A stretch of DNA of 64,000 bases from an uncultured Clostridia bacterium (GCA_947627725.1 CANQXE010000006.1:53017-117016); one strand, 5' to 3'. Shown: positions 16,537 through 25,847, counted from the stretch's first letter. The notes: a model not told the origin generated them from the letters alone. Translations and numbers: made by a program.

Positions 16537-18336
16537 TTATCCCTTTCTGTATTTCTCAGCCTGAAGATTAAACATATATGCATAAGCGGAGTTTTTTTCC
16601 ATAAGCTCAGCGTGGGAACCGCTTTCAATTATTCTGCCGTTCTCCATAACATATATTTTATCCGCGTTAATTGTGGTTGAAAGCCTGTGAGAAATAAAAA
16701 TAACCGTCTTGTCCTTGGCTGCCTCAAGCATTGCCTGGTTAAGATTATATTCCGCAACAGGGTCAAGATTCGCGGACGGCTCGTCAAGAATAACGTAAGG
16801 GCAATTTTTGTAAAACGCTCTCGCAATTGCTACCTTCTGTGCCTCACCGCCGGACATCATAATACCGCTATCATTAAATTCCCTCAATACCTCGGTATCC
16901 GTTCCGTCCTTAAGCTCCTTGGTAAATCCGCTGTGTCCAAGCGCCTCACGGACCTTTTCTTTATCAGGGTCAACGTCAAGCGCAACATTTTCCGCGACTG
17001 AACAGGAGAAAATTTGAAAATCCTGAAACACTGCTGAAAATCTGTCACGGTGGGATTCTACGGTACAGTTTCTTATGTCCTCACCATCAATCAGAATTTC
17101 GCCCTCGGTGGCATCATAAAGCCTCAGTAAAAGATTTGTGAGGGTGGTTTTTCCTGCGCCGTTATAGCCTACCAGCGCTATCTTTTCATACGGCTTGATG
17201 GTTAAACTGATATCATTGAGGGTCGGCTCATCGTTTCCCGGATAGGTAAATGAGAGATTTTTAATTTCAATGGGCTTAGGCTCAGTTATCCGCGCGGTTT
17301 TTTCACCGTCATTGATATTGCTTTCGCACTTCAGAAATTCTCTGTATTTTTCAATCATCTTTCCACGCTCGGAAAATACCGAAAGAGCCCACACTGTCAG
17401 GAAATTGAAGGACATTGCGATTGAGTAAGCGCCGTTAAAGGATGCGACAAAATCACCTGCTGAAATGGTTTTCTTCACAAGAACGCAATATCCGAGATAA
17501 AGCGGAAGAATAAACATAAAGCCTAAAACCTGTACTCCGGATTCCTGTATAAAATAAAAGAGTGATATTTTTGACCAATACTTTTTCTGATTATTTATTA
17601 CATCGTCAGCCGCGTCATTGTACCGTTCAATAAGCAAAGGCTTTATATTGTTCATACGTACCTCCTTTGCGTAATCCTGCAAATAAAAAATACGCTGAAA
17701 GTAGTCGGAACGTCTGTGAAATCTTGTATTATCAATTCTTCTGTTCATCTGAAGACTGCCTATTTTTCTGCTGAGAGGAGTAAACACAGCCACAAACACA
17801 AGAATAATTAACAGGCACACCGGATCTATCGCAAGAAGAATCGAGCCTATGGTAAACAGTGAAATAATATTACCTATATAGTTTCTTACAAGTCCGAGCA
17901 TATTCTGAATACTGTCAGATGACGATTCAATAGTTAAAATAAAATTATTGTAAAAATCAGGATCATCGTATGACGATAAATCAAGTGATTTTGCCTTTTC
18001 ATACAACTTTGTATTCAGTCCCTTATATACCTTTTCCCTTTCAACATTCCAGTAAAATTCTCTGAACAGCCACGCAAGCAGCTTGCTGAAAACAAGCACG
18101 GCGGCTATTACCGCGATAACAATAAATACTCTTTCAAGTCTCTCCTTACTGCTGACAATATCAATTATATACTTGACTCCGAGCACACTTATCAGCCTTG
18201 TCGGAAGTGTCAGTATGATTCCCCATAAGCACTCTCCGATTACAAGAAGCGGCGAAACCGAAAATAACAGTTTAATAAAGTAAAATATATTTGAGAGCAT
18301 TGAATGCTCTGTTTTATTTTTATTCTTACTCATCAA
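16537..18336 (-). CDS. ABC exporter half-transporter, second subunit
   Basis: This 599-residue protein has an N-terminal six-helix exporter domain and a C-terminal ATPase. Walker A is GYNGAGKTT, the Q-loop is AVFQDFQIF, the signature region MMSGGEAQKVAIARA, Walker B YVILDEPSANLDP and the switch FISHRLSTT. It overlaps the preceding exporter gene by 11 bp, and its diverged partner strongly suggests a heterodimer like BmrCD or LmrCD. Transport of a drug or peptide is possible; the substrate is unknown. ATG 18336 has GGAGGTGAGCC upstream. Confidence 0.92.
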   Translation of the reverse strand: MMSKNKNKTEHSMLSNIFYFIKLLFSVSPLLVIGECLWGIILTLPTRLISVLGVKYIIDIVSSKERLERVFIVIAVIAAVLVFSKLLAWLFREFYWNVEREKVYKGLNTKLYEKAKSLDLSSYDDPDFYNNFILTIESSSDSIQNMLGLVRNYIGNIISLFTIGSILLAIDPVCLLIILVFVAVFTPLSRKIGSLQMNRRIDNTRFHRRSDYFQRIFYLQDYAKEVRMNNIKPLLIERYNDAADDVINNQKKYWSKISLFYFIQESGVQVLGFMFILPLYLGYCVLVKKTISAGDFVASFNGAYSIAMSFNFLTVWALSVFSERGKMIEKYREFLKCESNINDGEKTARITEPKPIEIKNLSFTYPGNDEPTLNDISLTIKPYEKIALVGYNGAGKTTLTNLLLRLYDATEGEILIDGEDIRNCTVESHRDRFSAVFQDFQIFSCSVAENVALDVDPDKEKVREALGHSGFTKELKDGTDTEVLREFNDSGIMMSGGEAQKVAIARAFYKNCPYVILDEPSANLDPVAEYNLNQAMLEAAKDKTVIFISHRLSTTINADKIYVMENGRIIESGSHAELMEKNSAYAYMFNLQAEKYRKG

Positions 18337-20146
18337 GGCTCACCTCCTCTTTATAGCTTTTTGACTGGAGGTCAAACATTTTGCGGTATTCTCCCTTTTG
18401 CGCCATCAGGTCAGAATGATTTCCCGACTCGATAAGCCTGCCCCCTCCGAGTACAAATATTTTATCGGACAAAACGGCGCTTGAAAGCCTGTGAGAAATA
18501 TAGATTACCGTTTTATTCTCGGTTGCGGAAATCAGATTTTCATACATTTTATACTCGGCAATCGGGTCAAGAGCGGAGGACGGCTCGTCAAGAACCGCGA
18601 TATCAAAATTTCTCGCAAAAAGCCTTGCGGTTGAAACCTTCTGATTTTCACCGCCCGAAAGCCCCGCTCCGTTTTCGTCAAACTCACGTGTTAAAAGAGT
18701 ATCTCCGCCGTTGGAAAAGGAACTGATTTTTTCCCATACACCGCTTTGCATTAATGCTTTTTTTGCGAAAGCCTTATCCTCGTATGTACATTCGCGGCAC
18801 ATTACGTTTTCAAAAACGGAAATCGCAAAATTTTTATAATCCTGGAATACTGTCGCAAAGCGTTCTCTGTAAGACTCCAAATTATATTCTTTGATGTTTA
18901 TACCGTTATAGAAAATCTCGCCCTCGTCGGGGTCATAAAAACGCAGAAGAAGCTTCACAAGCGTTGATTTTCCCGCGCCGTTGATACCTACAACAGCAAC
19001 GGTATCGCCCTTATTTATTTTAAGACTGACATTTTCAATGCTGTATTTCTGAGCGGACGGATATTTAAAGCTGACGTTTTTGAATTCAAGGCTTTCAAAC
19101 TCCCCCGCTGTTTTTGTTCCGCTCACAACCTTCGGCTCATAGTCAAAAAAGTCACGCAGATTCTGAAAATAGAGCGCCATCTGATTAAGCTCGTCAAAGC
19201 CTTCAACGATATTAAGCGTAGTATCTCTTACGGAATTTATTGAGGAAAGAACAACGGAAAATCCCGAAACAGTCATTGTGTCTTTATATACAAACTGGTA
19301 TCCCGCGTAAGCGTATGTACCTATAATCGGTATAAACTCGCTTAATGCTGAGCTTACCATACTGTACATAAACAGCTTTAATCCGTAATTTTTGAGTATA
19401 ACAATATTGGACCTTATCGCCGCGTCAAAGCGTTTCATAAGAACAGCAAAGATATTGGACGTTCTCATATCTTTTGAATAATCCTTGAGAAAAACCGTAC
19501 GCTGTATGTATGCCTTAATTCTGTTATTTGTCGTCATTTCAAGGTCGCGTTTATATACGAGCCTGCTTTTTGAGATTTCAACAGCAAATACAAAAAGTAC
19601 GGGAAGAAGAAACAGAAGATACATGGGGTCAATAACAGTAACAGTTGTAATGACGCAGATAAAGGATACTACCGCACCGACAATAATTGAAATATCATAA
19701 CAAATCAGGTCATAGTACCCAGAGGATAATACAAGCGTAGCCCTTTGGTATTTGTCATAAAATTCCGGGTCCTCATAACAGCTTACATCAAGCTGATAAG
19801 CCTTTTTAAATATTTTGTTATTAATATTTTTAAGCACTATTTTCGTGGCATTATGATTCATATAACTGCCGTACCATTCAGCCGCTTTTGAAAATAAGGA
19901 CACCAGCAAAAATATTGCCAAATATTTTACATATACCCTGAAATCCGAATTACCGTCAATCAATGTTAAAAGAACTTTTAAAAATAAAATATTCTGAATA
20001 AATAAAGAAAAAATTGCGCTTGAGACATAGCTTAATATATATCCCAAAAGCAGTCTTTTGTCCGCTTGCCATACCAGCTTGACCGCGTAAATTATATTCT
20101 TCACAACAGGCACCTTAGTCTGCTCGTGAAGCTGAATATACCTCAT
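18326..20146 (-). CDS. ABC exporter half-transporter, first subunit
   Basis: This 606-residue membrane-ATPase fusion is the partner of the following subunit. The transmembrane domain covers about residues 1-320. The nucleotide-binding domain has Walker A GINGAGKST, Q-loop TVFQDYKNF, signature GLSGGENQKVSTARL, Walker B IAVLDEPSSALDP and switch YISHRLSSA. AGGTG precedes ATG 20146. Upstream on the same strand are a 38-codon ORF and an intrinsic terminator that any transcript from the visible promoter must pass, which implies attenuation control of both exporter genes. Confidence 0.92.
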   Translation of the reverse strand: MRYIQLHEQTKVPVVKNIIYAVKLVWQADKRLLLGYILSYVSSAIFSLFIQNILFLKVLLTLIDGNSDFRVYVKYLAIFLLVSLFSKAAEWYGSYMNHNATKIVLKNINNKIFKKAYQLDVSCYEDPEFYDKYQRATLVLSSGYYDLICYDISIIVGAVVSFICVITTVTVIDPMYLLFLLPVLFVFAVEISKSRLVYKRDLEMTTNNRIKAYIQRTVFLKDYSKDMRTSNIFAVLMKRFDAAIRSNIVILKNYGLKLFMYSMVSSALSEFIPIIGTYAYAGYQFVYKDTMTVSGFSVVLSSINSVRDTTLNIVEGFDELNQMALYFQNLRDFFDYEPKVVSGTKTAGEFESLEFKNVSFKYPSAQKYSIENVSLKINKGDTVAVVGINGAGKSTLVKLLLRFYDPDEGEIFYNGINIKEYNLESYRERFATVFQDYKNFAISVFENVMCRECTYEDKAFAKKALMQSGVWEKISSFSNGGDTLLTREFDENGAGLSGGENQKVSTARLFARNFDIAVLDEPSSALDPIAEYKMYENLISATENKTVIYISHRLSSAVLSDKIFVLGGGRLIESGNHSDLMAQKGEYRKMFDLQSKSYKEEVSLDE

Positions 20147-20162
20147 AATTTCACCTCATTTA

Positions 20163-20200
20163 TAAAAAAACAGCACCGCAGGCATTACTGCCGGCGGTGC
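20163..20200 (-). terminator. Intrinsic terminator between leader ORF and ABC exporter genes
   Basis: On the minus strand, GCACCGCCGGCA and TGCCTGCGGTGC (20200-20173) form a 12-bp stem with one mismatch around GTAA, followed by seven T. It starts 14 nt after the leader ORF stop and ends just before the exporter ribosome binding site, so it is placed to act as an attenuator. Confidence 0.85.
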
Positions 20201-20214
20201 GTAAACACACTTAT

Positions 20215-20331
20215 TTATTGATTGAGATAGTGAACACAATCAATAAATCGGCAGAAAATATCACAGTTGTACCCATACCATTTAGGTTCAACCATTTGAT
20301 TAGTCATATCATAAGCTCTGAATTTTGTCAT
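20215..20331 (-). CDS. 38-residue leader peptide or small secreted-type peptide ahead of the ABC exporter
   Basis: The ORF runs from ATG 20331 to TAA 20215 and encodes MTKFRAYDMTNQ... ending CVHYLNQ. GGAGGTG precedes the ATG by 7 nt. The peptide is aromatic-rich and has three cysteines (residues 23, 27, 32), no signal sequence and no recognised RiPP enzyme nearby. A good promoter lies upstream and a strong terminator directly downstream. The arrangement resembles bmrB-bmrCD of Bacillus subtilis, where a leader peptide controls a heterodimeric exporter by ribosome-dependent attenuation. A peptide substrate of the exporter is the alternative. No homologue is recognised. Confidence 0.7.
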   Translation of the reverse strand: MTKFRAYDMTNQMVEPKWYGYNCDIFCRFIDCVHYLNQ

Positions 20332-20341
20332 TTGTGTTCAC
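20230..20341 (-). promoter_or_regulatory. Long-range inverted repeat pairing the leader ORF start with its end
   Basis: GTGAACACAA, running from the Shine-Dalgarno to the base before the ATG (20341-20332), is perfectly complementary to TTGTGTTCAC within codons 31-34 of the same ORF (20239-20230). In RNA this 10-bp pairing would mask initiation unless a ribosome or other factor disrupts it. Confidence 0.5.
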
Positions 20342-20356
20342 CTCCGTTCAATTATT

Positions 20357-20370
20357 ATTGATTAATCAAT
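20357..20370. promoter_or_regulatory. 14-bp palindrome at the transcription start: candidate operator
   Basis: ATTGATTAATCAAT is a perfect palindrome placed about +1 to +14 relative to the promoter at 20377-20405. That position suits a repressor site, though AT-rich palindromes can occur by chance. Confidence 0.35.
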
Positions 20371-20376
20371 GAGAAA

Positions 20377-20405
20377 AGCATAACACACAAAAATTTTAAA
20401 CGCAA
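20377..20405 (-). promoter_or_regulatory. Sigma-A promoter for leader ORF and ABC exporter
   Basis: On the minus strand, TTGCGT (20405-20400) and TATGCT (20382-20377) have a 17-bp spacer. The predicted start, near 20370, gives a short 5' UTR before the leader ORF. Confidence 0.65.
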
Positions 20406-20547
20406 GAAAAATTAAAGTTTTTTATCAGATTTTACCATTTTATCATTTAATTTTTCCTCTTAATCCGTCAGATTAACTAATTTTTTGCAATCTTTTAAAA
20501 AAATTTTAACATACCTGAACTTAAAATTCCTGACTTTTTGTGCGGAG

Positions 20548-21357
20548 TTAAATAAAAATCCGCTCTGTCTCAAGTGTTTTTGTGTCAAGTATTTTGACTG
20601 AGGATTTGCAGAATTTATCGTATGAGTTATTACCGCTTCCGGCGCACTGAATAAATTTTACACCTTTTATAGAAAGCTCAAATGAATTTTTATGGTCGTG
20701 ACCGAAAACACATGCCTTTAAATATTCCCTGAGCTCTTCAAACTCTCCCGTATTGATATCGGGAGGACAGGGACGTTCACCGAGTGTACCTGTATATTTA
20801 ACAGTATTTTTAAATTTATAAAAGCTTTCCCCGTCACGGATTGCTCCTTTTACCCGTTTTTCGTATTCTTCAATACACTCCATAATATCAGGCATAATTA
20901 TATGCTGAAAAAGAATCGCCTTTTTACCCTTTATTTTGGATTTCGCAAACTCAATCTGCTCCTTTTTCACCGTATCATAAAAGCTCTCTTCCCCGTTATA
21001 ATACGAACCGCTGTCAATGAAAAGCAGGGTCTCGCCAAACATTTCAATAACGTAATCACAACCGACAGTCAGGCAGTTTTTATATGATTTCGTAATTTTT
21101 AATATATCTTCCTTTGAGGTGGCGCACTCATCATCGTGATTGCCGAAGACCGTCGCAAAAGGAGTATCTCCCGTTAAATCAAAAACCTGTCTCAAATATT
21201 TTTCATAGTTATAAAACGTAGACGGACCGTGTACCGTATCTCCCATAAATACTATTAAATCGCATTTTGTCTTTTCAATAATATTTTTAATTGAATTCAG
21301 CGTTTTTTTACTGCCGTGCGGTTTATTATGTACATCCGCGATTAGTAAAATCCTCAT
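20548..21357 (-). CDS. Metallophosphoesterase
   Basis: This 269-residue calcineurin-like phosphoesterase shows all metal-binding blocks: IADVHNKPHG at the N-terminus, FMGDTVHG, FGNHDDE, and the C-terminal GHDHKNSFEL. The fold resembles the Ser/Thr phosphatase-like or cyclic-nucleotide phosphodiesterase group; the substrate is unknown. There is no signal peptide, so it is cytoplasmic. AGGGAG precedes ATG 21357. It is downstream of thrS on the same strand but probably separate. Confidence 0.85.
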   Translation of the reverse strand: MRILLIADVHNKPHGSKKTLNSIKNIIEKTKCDLIVFMGDTVHGPSTFYNYEKYLRQVFDLTGDTPFATVFGNHDDECATSKEDILKITKSYKNCLTVGCDYVIEMFGETLLFIDSGSYYNGEESFYDTVKKEQIEFAKSKIKGKKAILFQHIIMPDIMECIEEYEKRVKGAIRDGESFYKFKNTVKYTGTLGERPCPPDINTGEFEELREYLKACVFGHDHKNSFELSIKGVKFIQCAGSGNNSYDKFCKSSVKILDTKTLETERIFI

Positions 21358-21447
21358 AAAATTCTCCCTTAAATTCTACTGCTCTCATATTAAAATACAA
21401 CAAGTCATTTGTCAAACAAAAAGGAACAAAAGGTATTCCTTTGTTAC

Positions 21448-21718
21448 TTATCTCATAAGTCCTATGGAGTTATAGGATTCATCAAGCGAAAATTCTTCAT
21501 TGTAATAGCATGTTTCTTTTAAAGCCTCTTCATTAAGATACGTATGTTTAACATTGTAAAAAACCATCCCATTTTCTGTATCAATGTTAATATCTAAAAC
21601 AATTTCCTGTACATCCCACCAATTAAACTGGTACAATTCCAAATAAAAAGGAAAAAATAGTATATAAAATTAAAAATGTAATACAAACAATACCTGTTAT
21701 TTTTAAAAATTTTTTCAT
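21448..21718 (-). pseudogene. Small membrane-anchored protein gene, probably frameshifted
   Basis: ATG 21718, with AGGAGG upstream, begins a 31-codon frame with a lysine start and one hydrophobic segment (MKKFLKITGIVCITFLILYT) and stops at 21623. An overlapping frame, open from about 21661, continues to 21448 with a soluble, acidic sequence (ELYQFNWWDVQEIVLDINI...). The second frame has only a TTG start and no ribosome binding site. The two parts read as one protein of about 90 residues broken by a single-base change, most likely in the T6 run just before the overlap. Sequencing error or programmed shifting are alternatives. The product is not recognised. Confidence 0.5.
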
Positions 21719-21723
21719 AGAAA

Positions 21724-21755
21724 ATCCTCCTGTTTTCAATATAAAACAGGAGGAT
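21724..21755 (-). promoter_or_regulatory. 13-bp perfect hairpin covering a Shine-Dalgarno; possible thrS terminator
   Basis: Arms 21724-21736 and 21743-21755 are exact complements around a 6-nt loop. On the minus strand the distal arm contains AGGAGGAT, the ribosome binding site of the small frameshifted gene, followed by TTTCT and the ATG. It may terminate thrS transcripts, hide the ribosome binding site, or both. Confidence 0.6.
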
Positions 21756-21878
21756 AAACTATGCAATGAACGTTTAATGGAATGACTCCGCACTGCGTGG
21801 AATTTAATAAGAAACTGCCCTGTCATTCAACGTGTCAAGGAGCCGCCTTAAAAACGGGAACATTTGCCTGTGTTAAAA

Positions 21879-23789
21879 TTAAAGCGCTTTTGTTTCAACC
21901 TCTTCAAGGATTCTTGTGAGAAATTCATCTAATGTTGCGGCTCCCTCGTCGCCGTTCTTTCTTGAGCGGACTGAGATTGTACCGTTTTCAATATCCTTAT
22001 CACCCGCAAGAAGCATATAAGGCACCTTTTCAAGCTGAGCGCTTCTGATTTTAAATCCGATTTTTTCAGACCTGTCGTCAATCTCACAGCGAATGCCCTT
22101 AGCCTCAAGAGCCTTTTTGACCTCACAGAGATAATCAAGATGTCTGTCTGCAATCGGAAGCAGCTTAACCTGAACAGGGGCAAGCCATACCGGAAACGCA
22201 CCCGCAAAGTGCTCGGTAAGAATACCTATAAAGCGCTCAATACTGCCAAATACAACCCTGTGAATCATTATCGGTCTGTGTTTTTCTCCGTCAGAACCAA
22301 CGTATTCAAGCTCAAATCTTTCGGGCAATTGAAAATCAAGCTGAATTGTTCCGCATTGCCATGTTCTTCCGAGACAGTCTGTCAAATGGAAATCAAGCTT
22401 AGGTCCATAAAAAGCCCCGTCTCCCTCATTAACCTCATAATCATATCCAAGCTCAGTTATAGCGTCTCGCAGGGCGTCAGTTGCAATATCCCAATCCTCT
22501 TTTGCTCCCATTGAATCTTCAGGCTGAGTGGATAATTCAATATGATATTTAAAACCAAAGGTGCTGTATACAGAATCAATGAGTTTTACAACTCCCTTGA
22601 TTTCATCCTTTATCTGCTCTCTTGTCATAAAAATATGAGCATCATCCTGAGTAAAGTTACGAACTCGCATAAGACCATGAAGAGCACCGGAAAGCTCGTG
22701 TCTGTGGACAATACCAAGCTCGCCCATACGAAGAGGTAAATCTTTATAGGAATGCATTTTGGTTTTATAAACAAGCATACCGCCCGGACAATTCATAGGT
22801 TTTATTGCAAAATCCTCATCATCAATAACCGTAGTATACATATTTTCTTTATAATGCTCCCAATGTCCGCTGCGTTCCCACAATGCTCTGTTAAGGATAA
22901 TCGGAGTTTGAATTTCGAGATAGCCTGCATTTTTATGAATCTCTCTCCAATAATCAACAAGGGTGTTTTTTAATGTCATACCCTTTGGCAAAAAGAACGG
23001 AAAACCGGGTCCCTCTTCCATAATTGTAAAAAGTTCAAGTTCTTTTCCTATTTTTCTATGATCACGCTTTTTAGCCTCCTCAAGCATTTGAAGATGCTCC
23101 TCAAGCATTGACGCTTTAGGAAACGCCGTACCGTAAACACGGCAGAGCATCTTGTTCTTTGCGTCGCCACGCCAGTATGCGCCTGTGCAGTTTGTGAGCT
23201 TAAACGCTTTAACCGCCTTCATATCCATAAGGTGGGGACCAGCGCAAAGCTCGGTGAACTCGCCCTGCTTATAAAAACTTATAGGCTCACCCTTTTGGGC
23301 GTGTTCATTAATAAGCTCAACCTTATAAGGCTCGCCCTTTTCCTCCATAAGTCTGATTGCGTCATCGGGAGAAAGCTCAAATTTTTCAATCTCCAAGCCC
23401 TCCTTGACAATATTTTTCATTTCTTTTTCTATTGCGTCAAGATTTTCCGGAGTAAATGCCTCGGGAGCGTCAAAATCATAATAAAAGCCGTTGTCAATCG
23501 CCGGTCCGATTGTAAGCTTCACATCGGGGTAAAGTCGCTTGACAGCCTGTGCCATAATATGCGACGCGGTATGATTAAAGGTCTTTCTGCCGTCCTCGTC
23601 ATCAAATGTCAGCACCTCAAAGGTACAGTCGCCGTCAATAACGGTCCTCAAATCCTTAACCTCTCCGTTAATTTTACAGGAGCACGCGTTCCTGTAAAGA
23701 CCCATTGAAATTTCCTTTGTAACATCGGCAGCGGACACAGATGTATCATACTCTTTAACCGAGCCGTCTTTTAAAGTAATTTTAATCAT
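21879..23789 (-). CDS. thrS: Threonyl-tRNA synthetase
   Basis: ThrRS charges tRNA-Thr in the cytoplasm. The 636 residues include the TGS domain (1-62), the editing/SAD domain with HTASHIMAQAV and CAGPHL, the class II catalytic core (motif 2 region MRVRNFTQDDAHIF; motif 3 region HRVVFGSIERFIG) and the C-terminal anticodon-binding domain. Zinc ligands are suggested by MNCPGG. CGGAGGG precedes ATG 23789. The gene sits directly behind a T-box leader, so expression should rise when tRNA-Thr is uncharged. Confidence 0.97.
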   Translation of the reverse strand: MIKITLKDGSVKEYDTSVSAADVTKEISMGLYRNACSCKINGEVKDLRTVIDGDCTFEVLTFDDEDGRKTFNHTASHIMAQAVKRLYPDVKLTIGPAIDNGFYYDFDAPEAFTPENLDAIEKEMKNIVKEGLEIEKFELSPDDAIRLMEEKGEPYKVELINEHAQKGEPISFYKQGEFTELCAGPHLMDMKAVKAFKLTNCTGAYWRGDAKNKMLCRVYGTAFPKASMLEEHLQMLEEAKKRDHRKIGKELELFTIMEEGPGFPFFLPKGMTLKNTLVDYWREIHKNAGYLEIQTPIILNRALWERSGHWEHYKENMYTTVIDDEDFAIKPMNCPGGMLVYKTKMHSYKDLPLRMGELGIVHRHELSGALHGLMRVRNFTQDDAHIFMTREQIKDEIKGVVKLIDSVYSTFGFKYHIELSTQPEDSMGAKEDWDIATDALRDAITELGYDYEVNEGDGAFYGPKLDFHLTDCLGRTWQCGTIQLDFQLPERFELEYVGSDGEKHRPIMIHRVVFGSIERFIGILTEHFAGAFPVWLAPVQVKLLPIADRHLDYLCEVKKALEAKGIRCEIDDRSEKIGFKIRSAQLEKVPYMLLAGDKDIENGTISVRSRKNGDEGAATLDEFLTRILEEVETKAL

Positions 23790-23816
23790 TCTTTTTCCCT
23801 CCGTAAAAAATAAAAA

Positions 23817-24027
23817 TCACCCTGAAAAATCAGGGTGAATAAAAATATCCACGGTTCCACCTGAATTGCGAAGAATCGCCGCTCATACGCTTTATAACGG
23901 AAGCAAACCGACCTGTATTAAAGGCACTCAAAGGTGGTAATTTGATTTTCCTGCTATGTGTTTTCACCGCCCACACACTCTCTTTAAGCTCAAAAAACAA
24001 ATCATGTCCTTATCATTGATTTTCTTT
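23817..24027 (-). promoter_or_regulatory. T-box leader (tRNA-Thr responsive) of thrS
   Basis: Read on the minus strand, the leader has a stem I region with a candidate ACC threonine specifier in AATTACCACC (near 23932-23940), the T-box core AGGTGGAACCGTGG (23862-23849) and a terminator stem TCACCCTGA/TCAGGGTGA at 23838-23817 followed by a T-rich tract. The UGGA stretch is positioned to pair with an uncharged tRNA acceptor end and form the antiterminator. Confidence 0.92.
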
Positions 24028-24033
24028 TAAAAT

Positions 24034-24062
24034 ATTCTATCACGCCTAAAAAAAATTGTCAA
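24034..24062 (-). promoter_or_regulatory. Sigma-A promoter for thrS
   Basis: Minus-strand TTGACA (24062-24057), a 17-bp spacer and TAGAAT (24039-24034), immediately upstream of the T-box leader. Confidence 0.75.
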
Positions 24063-24111
24063 TAAGTTTGATTTTTAATTTTCAGCAATTTGAGGTTTTG
24101 ATTCAAAATGC

Positions 24112-24140
24112 TTGACAGATACAAGATATAGGTGTATATT
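24112..24140 (+). promoter_or_regulatory. Sigma-A promoter for rny
   Basis: TTGACA (24112-24117), a 17-bp spacer and TATATT (24135-24140). It is divergent from the thrS promoter 50 bp away. Confidence 0.75.
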
Positions 24141-24277
24141 ATTATATAAGTTTTACATATAGTTATGTATTCTTATTCGCAAATATGTCAAACTTTGATA
24201 AAAAATCGCATTTAAACTGTACCTTTTCTGAATGGTAAATTTCGAGAATTATAAACAGAAGGAGGTGCTGTTAACGT

Positions 24278-25834
24278 ATGAGTAGTATAATTATCCCGAT
24301 TATTGTCGGCGTAGTATGCGCTGTTATTTTTGGTATAGTCGGCTTTGTTATCGGTGGTGAACACCGCCGAAGAACAAGCGAAAAAGAAATTGGCTCCGCA
24401 ACACAAGAGGCAACAAAAATAATTAACAATGCTTTATCCGAGGCTGAGTCTACGAAAAAAGCCCGCCTTGTTGAAGCTAAGGATGAAATTCACAAGCTCC
24501 GCTCGGATGCCGATAAGGAAATCCGTGAGAGAAGAAGTGAAATTCAAAGGCAGGAAACACGCTTAAATCAGAGAGAGGAATATCTTGATAAGCGTGCGGA
24601 TTCTCTTGAGAAAAAAACTGACGCTTTAAGCGAAAAGCAAAAACAGCTTGATGAAAAACTACTCGAAATTGACGGCATTAAGAAAAGCCAGTTTGATATG
24701 CTCGAACGCATATCGGGACTTACACAGGAGGAAGCTAAGGAGCAGCTCCTTGCAACCCTCGGTGAAGAACTTGATACTGAAAAAAGCAAGCGTATTCTTG
24801 AATACGAGCAGATGGTCCGCGACCAAAGTGACATTTTGGCAAGAGAGATTATCAGCACAGCAATCCAGCGCTGCGCTGCTGACCACACAGCGGAAACAAC
24901 CGTTTCGGTCGTTGCTCTGCCAAATGATGAAATGAAGGGCAGAATCATCGGCAGAGAGGGCAGAAATATCCGCTCCATCGAAACAATTACAGGTGTTGAG
25001 TTAATCATTGACGACACGCCCGAAGCCATTACAATCAGCTCCTTTGACCCTATACGGAGAGAGATTGCAAGGCTTACGCTTGAAAGACTTATACAGGACG
25101 GACGTATTCATCCTACTAAAATTGAAGAGCTCTTTGAAAAAAGCACCAGAGAGGTTAACGCAACGATTAAGCAGGAGGGTGAAAAGGCAGTTCTTTCAGC
25201 TAATTGCGGTCAGCTTCATCCTGAGCTTGTCAAGCTTCTCGGTAAGCTGAAATACCGTACATCATACGGTCAAAGCGTACTTAAGCACAGCTTGGAGGTA
25301 TCATATATCGCAGGTCTTATGGCTGCGGAGCTCGGTGCTGATGAAAAGCTGGCAAGACGCGCGGGTCTTCTTCACGATATCGGTAAGGCGCTTGACCATG
25401 AGATGGAAGGCTCTCATATAGCTCTCGGCGTTGAATTTGCCAGAAAGTATAAGGAAAGCGAGGGAGTAATTCACGCGATTGCCGCCCATCACGGAGAAAT
25501 TGAATGTAAAACAGTCGTTGCCTGTCTTGTTCAGGCTGCCGACGCGGTTTCCGCTTCAAGACCGGGTGCAAGAAGGGAAAATATTGAAAGCTACATTAAA
25601 CGTCTTCAGCAGCTTGAGGAAATATCAACAAGCTTTGACGGTGTTGAAAGAGCATATGCTATTCAGGCAGGACGTGAAGTCAGGGTAATGGTTAAACCCA
25701 ATGTTATTGACGATTCAAGGATGCCTTATATTGCACATGAAATCGCTAAAAAAATTGAAAGCGAAATGGAATATCCCGGACAGATTAAAGTTAATATTAT
25801 AAGGGAATCAAGAGCCAGCGATATTGCAAAATAA
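24278..25834 (+). CDS. rny: Ribonuclease Y
   Basis: RNase Y is the membrane-bound endoribonuclease that starts mRNA decay in Firmicutes. The 518 residues show an N-terminal transmembrane helix (about 3-27), a long charged coiled coil (about 30-200), a KH RNA-binding domain with [15 protein letters not shown], and an HD domain with [12 protein letters not shown] and a second metal site in AHHGEIE. All domains are intact and the length is standard. GGAGGTGC precedes ATG 24278. It has its own promoter and terminator. Confidence 0.97.
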   Translation: MSSIIIPIIVGVVCAVIFGIVGFVIGGEHRRRTSEKEIGSATQEATKIINNALSEAESTKKARLVEAKDEIHKLRSDADKEIRERRSEIQRQETRLNQREEYLDKRADSLEKKTDALSEKQKQLDEKLLEIDGIKKSQFDMLERISGLTQEEAKEQLLATLGEELDTEKSKRILEYEQMVRDQSDILAREIISTAIQRCAADHTAETTVSVVALPNDEMKGRIIGREGRNIRSIETITGVELIIDDTPEAITISSFDPIRREIARLTLERLIQDGRIHPTKIEELFEKSTREVNATIKQEGEKAVLSANCGQLHPELVKLLGKLKYRTSYGQSVLKHSLEVSYIAGLMAAELGADEKLARRAGLLHDIGKALDHEMEGSHIALGVEFARKYKESEGVIHAIAAHHGEIECKTVVACLVQAADAVSASRPGARRENIESYIKRLQQLEEISTSFDGVERAYAIQAGREVRVMVKPNVIDDSRMPYIAHEIAKKIESEMEYPGQIKVNIIRESRASDIAK

Positions 25835-25847
25835 TGATTTTCAATGT

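Noticed and set aside
20215..20331. 38-residue ORF as a RiPP precursor
   Set aside because: No modifying enzyme is encoded near it; the regulatory leader explanation fits promoter, terminator and RNA pairing better, though it is not excluded.
23232..23708. 158-codon frame on the plus strand within thrS
   Set aside because: Antisense shadow of the synthetase; no start signals.
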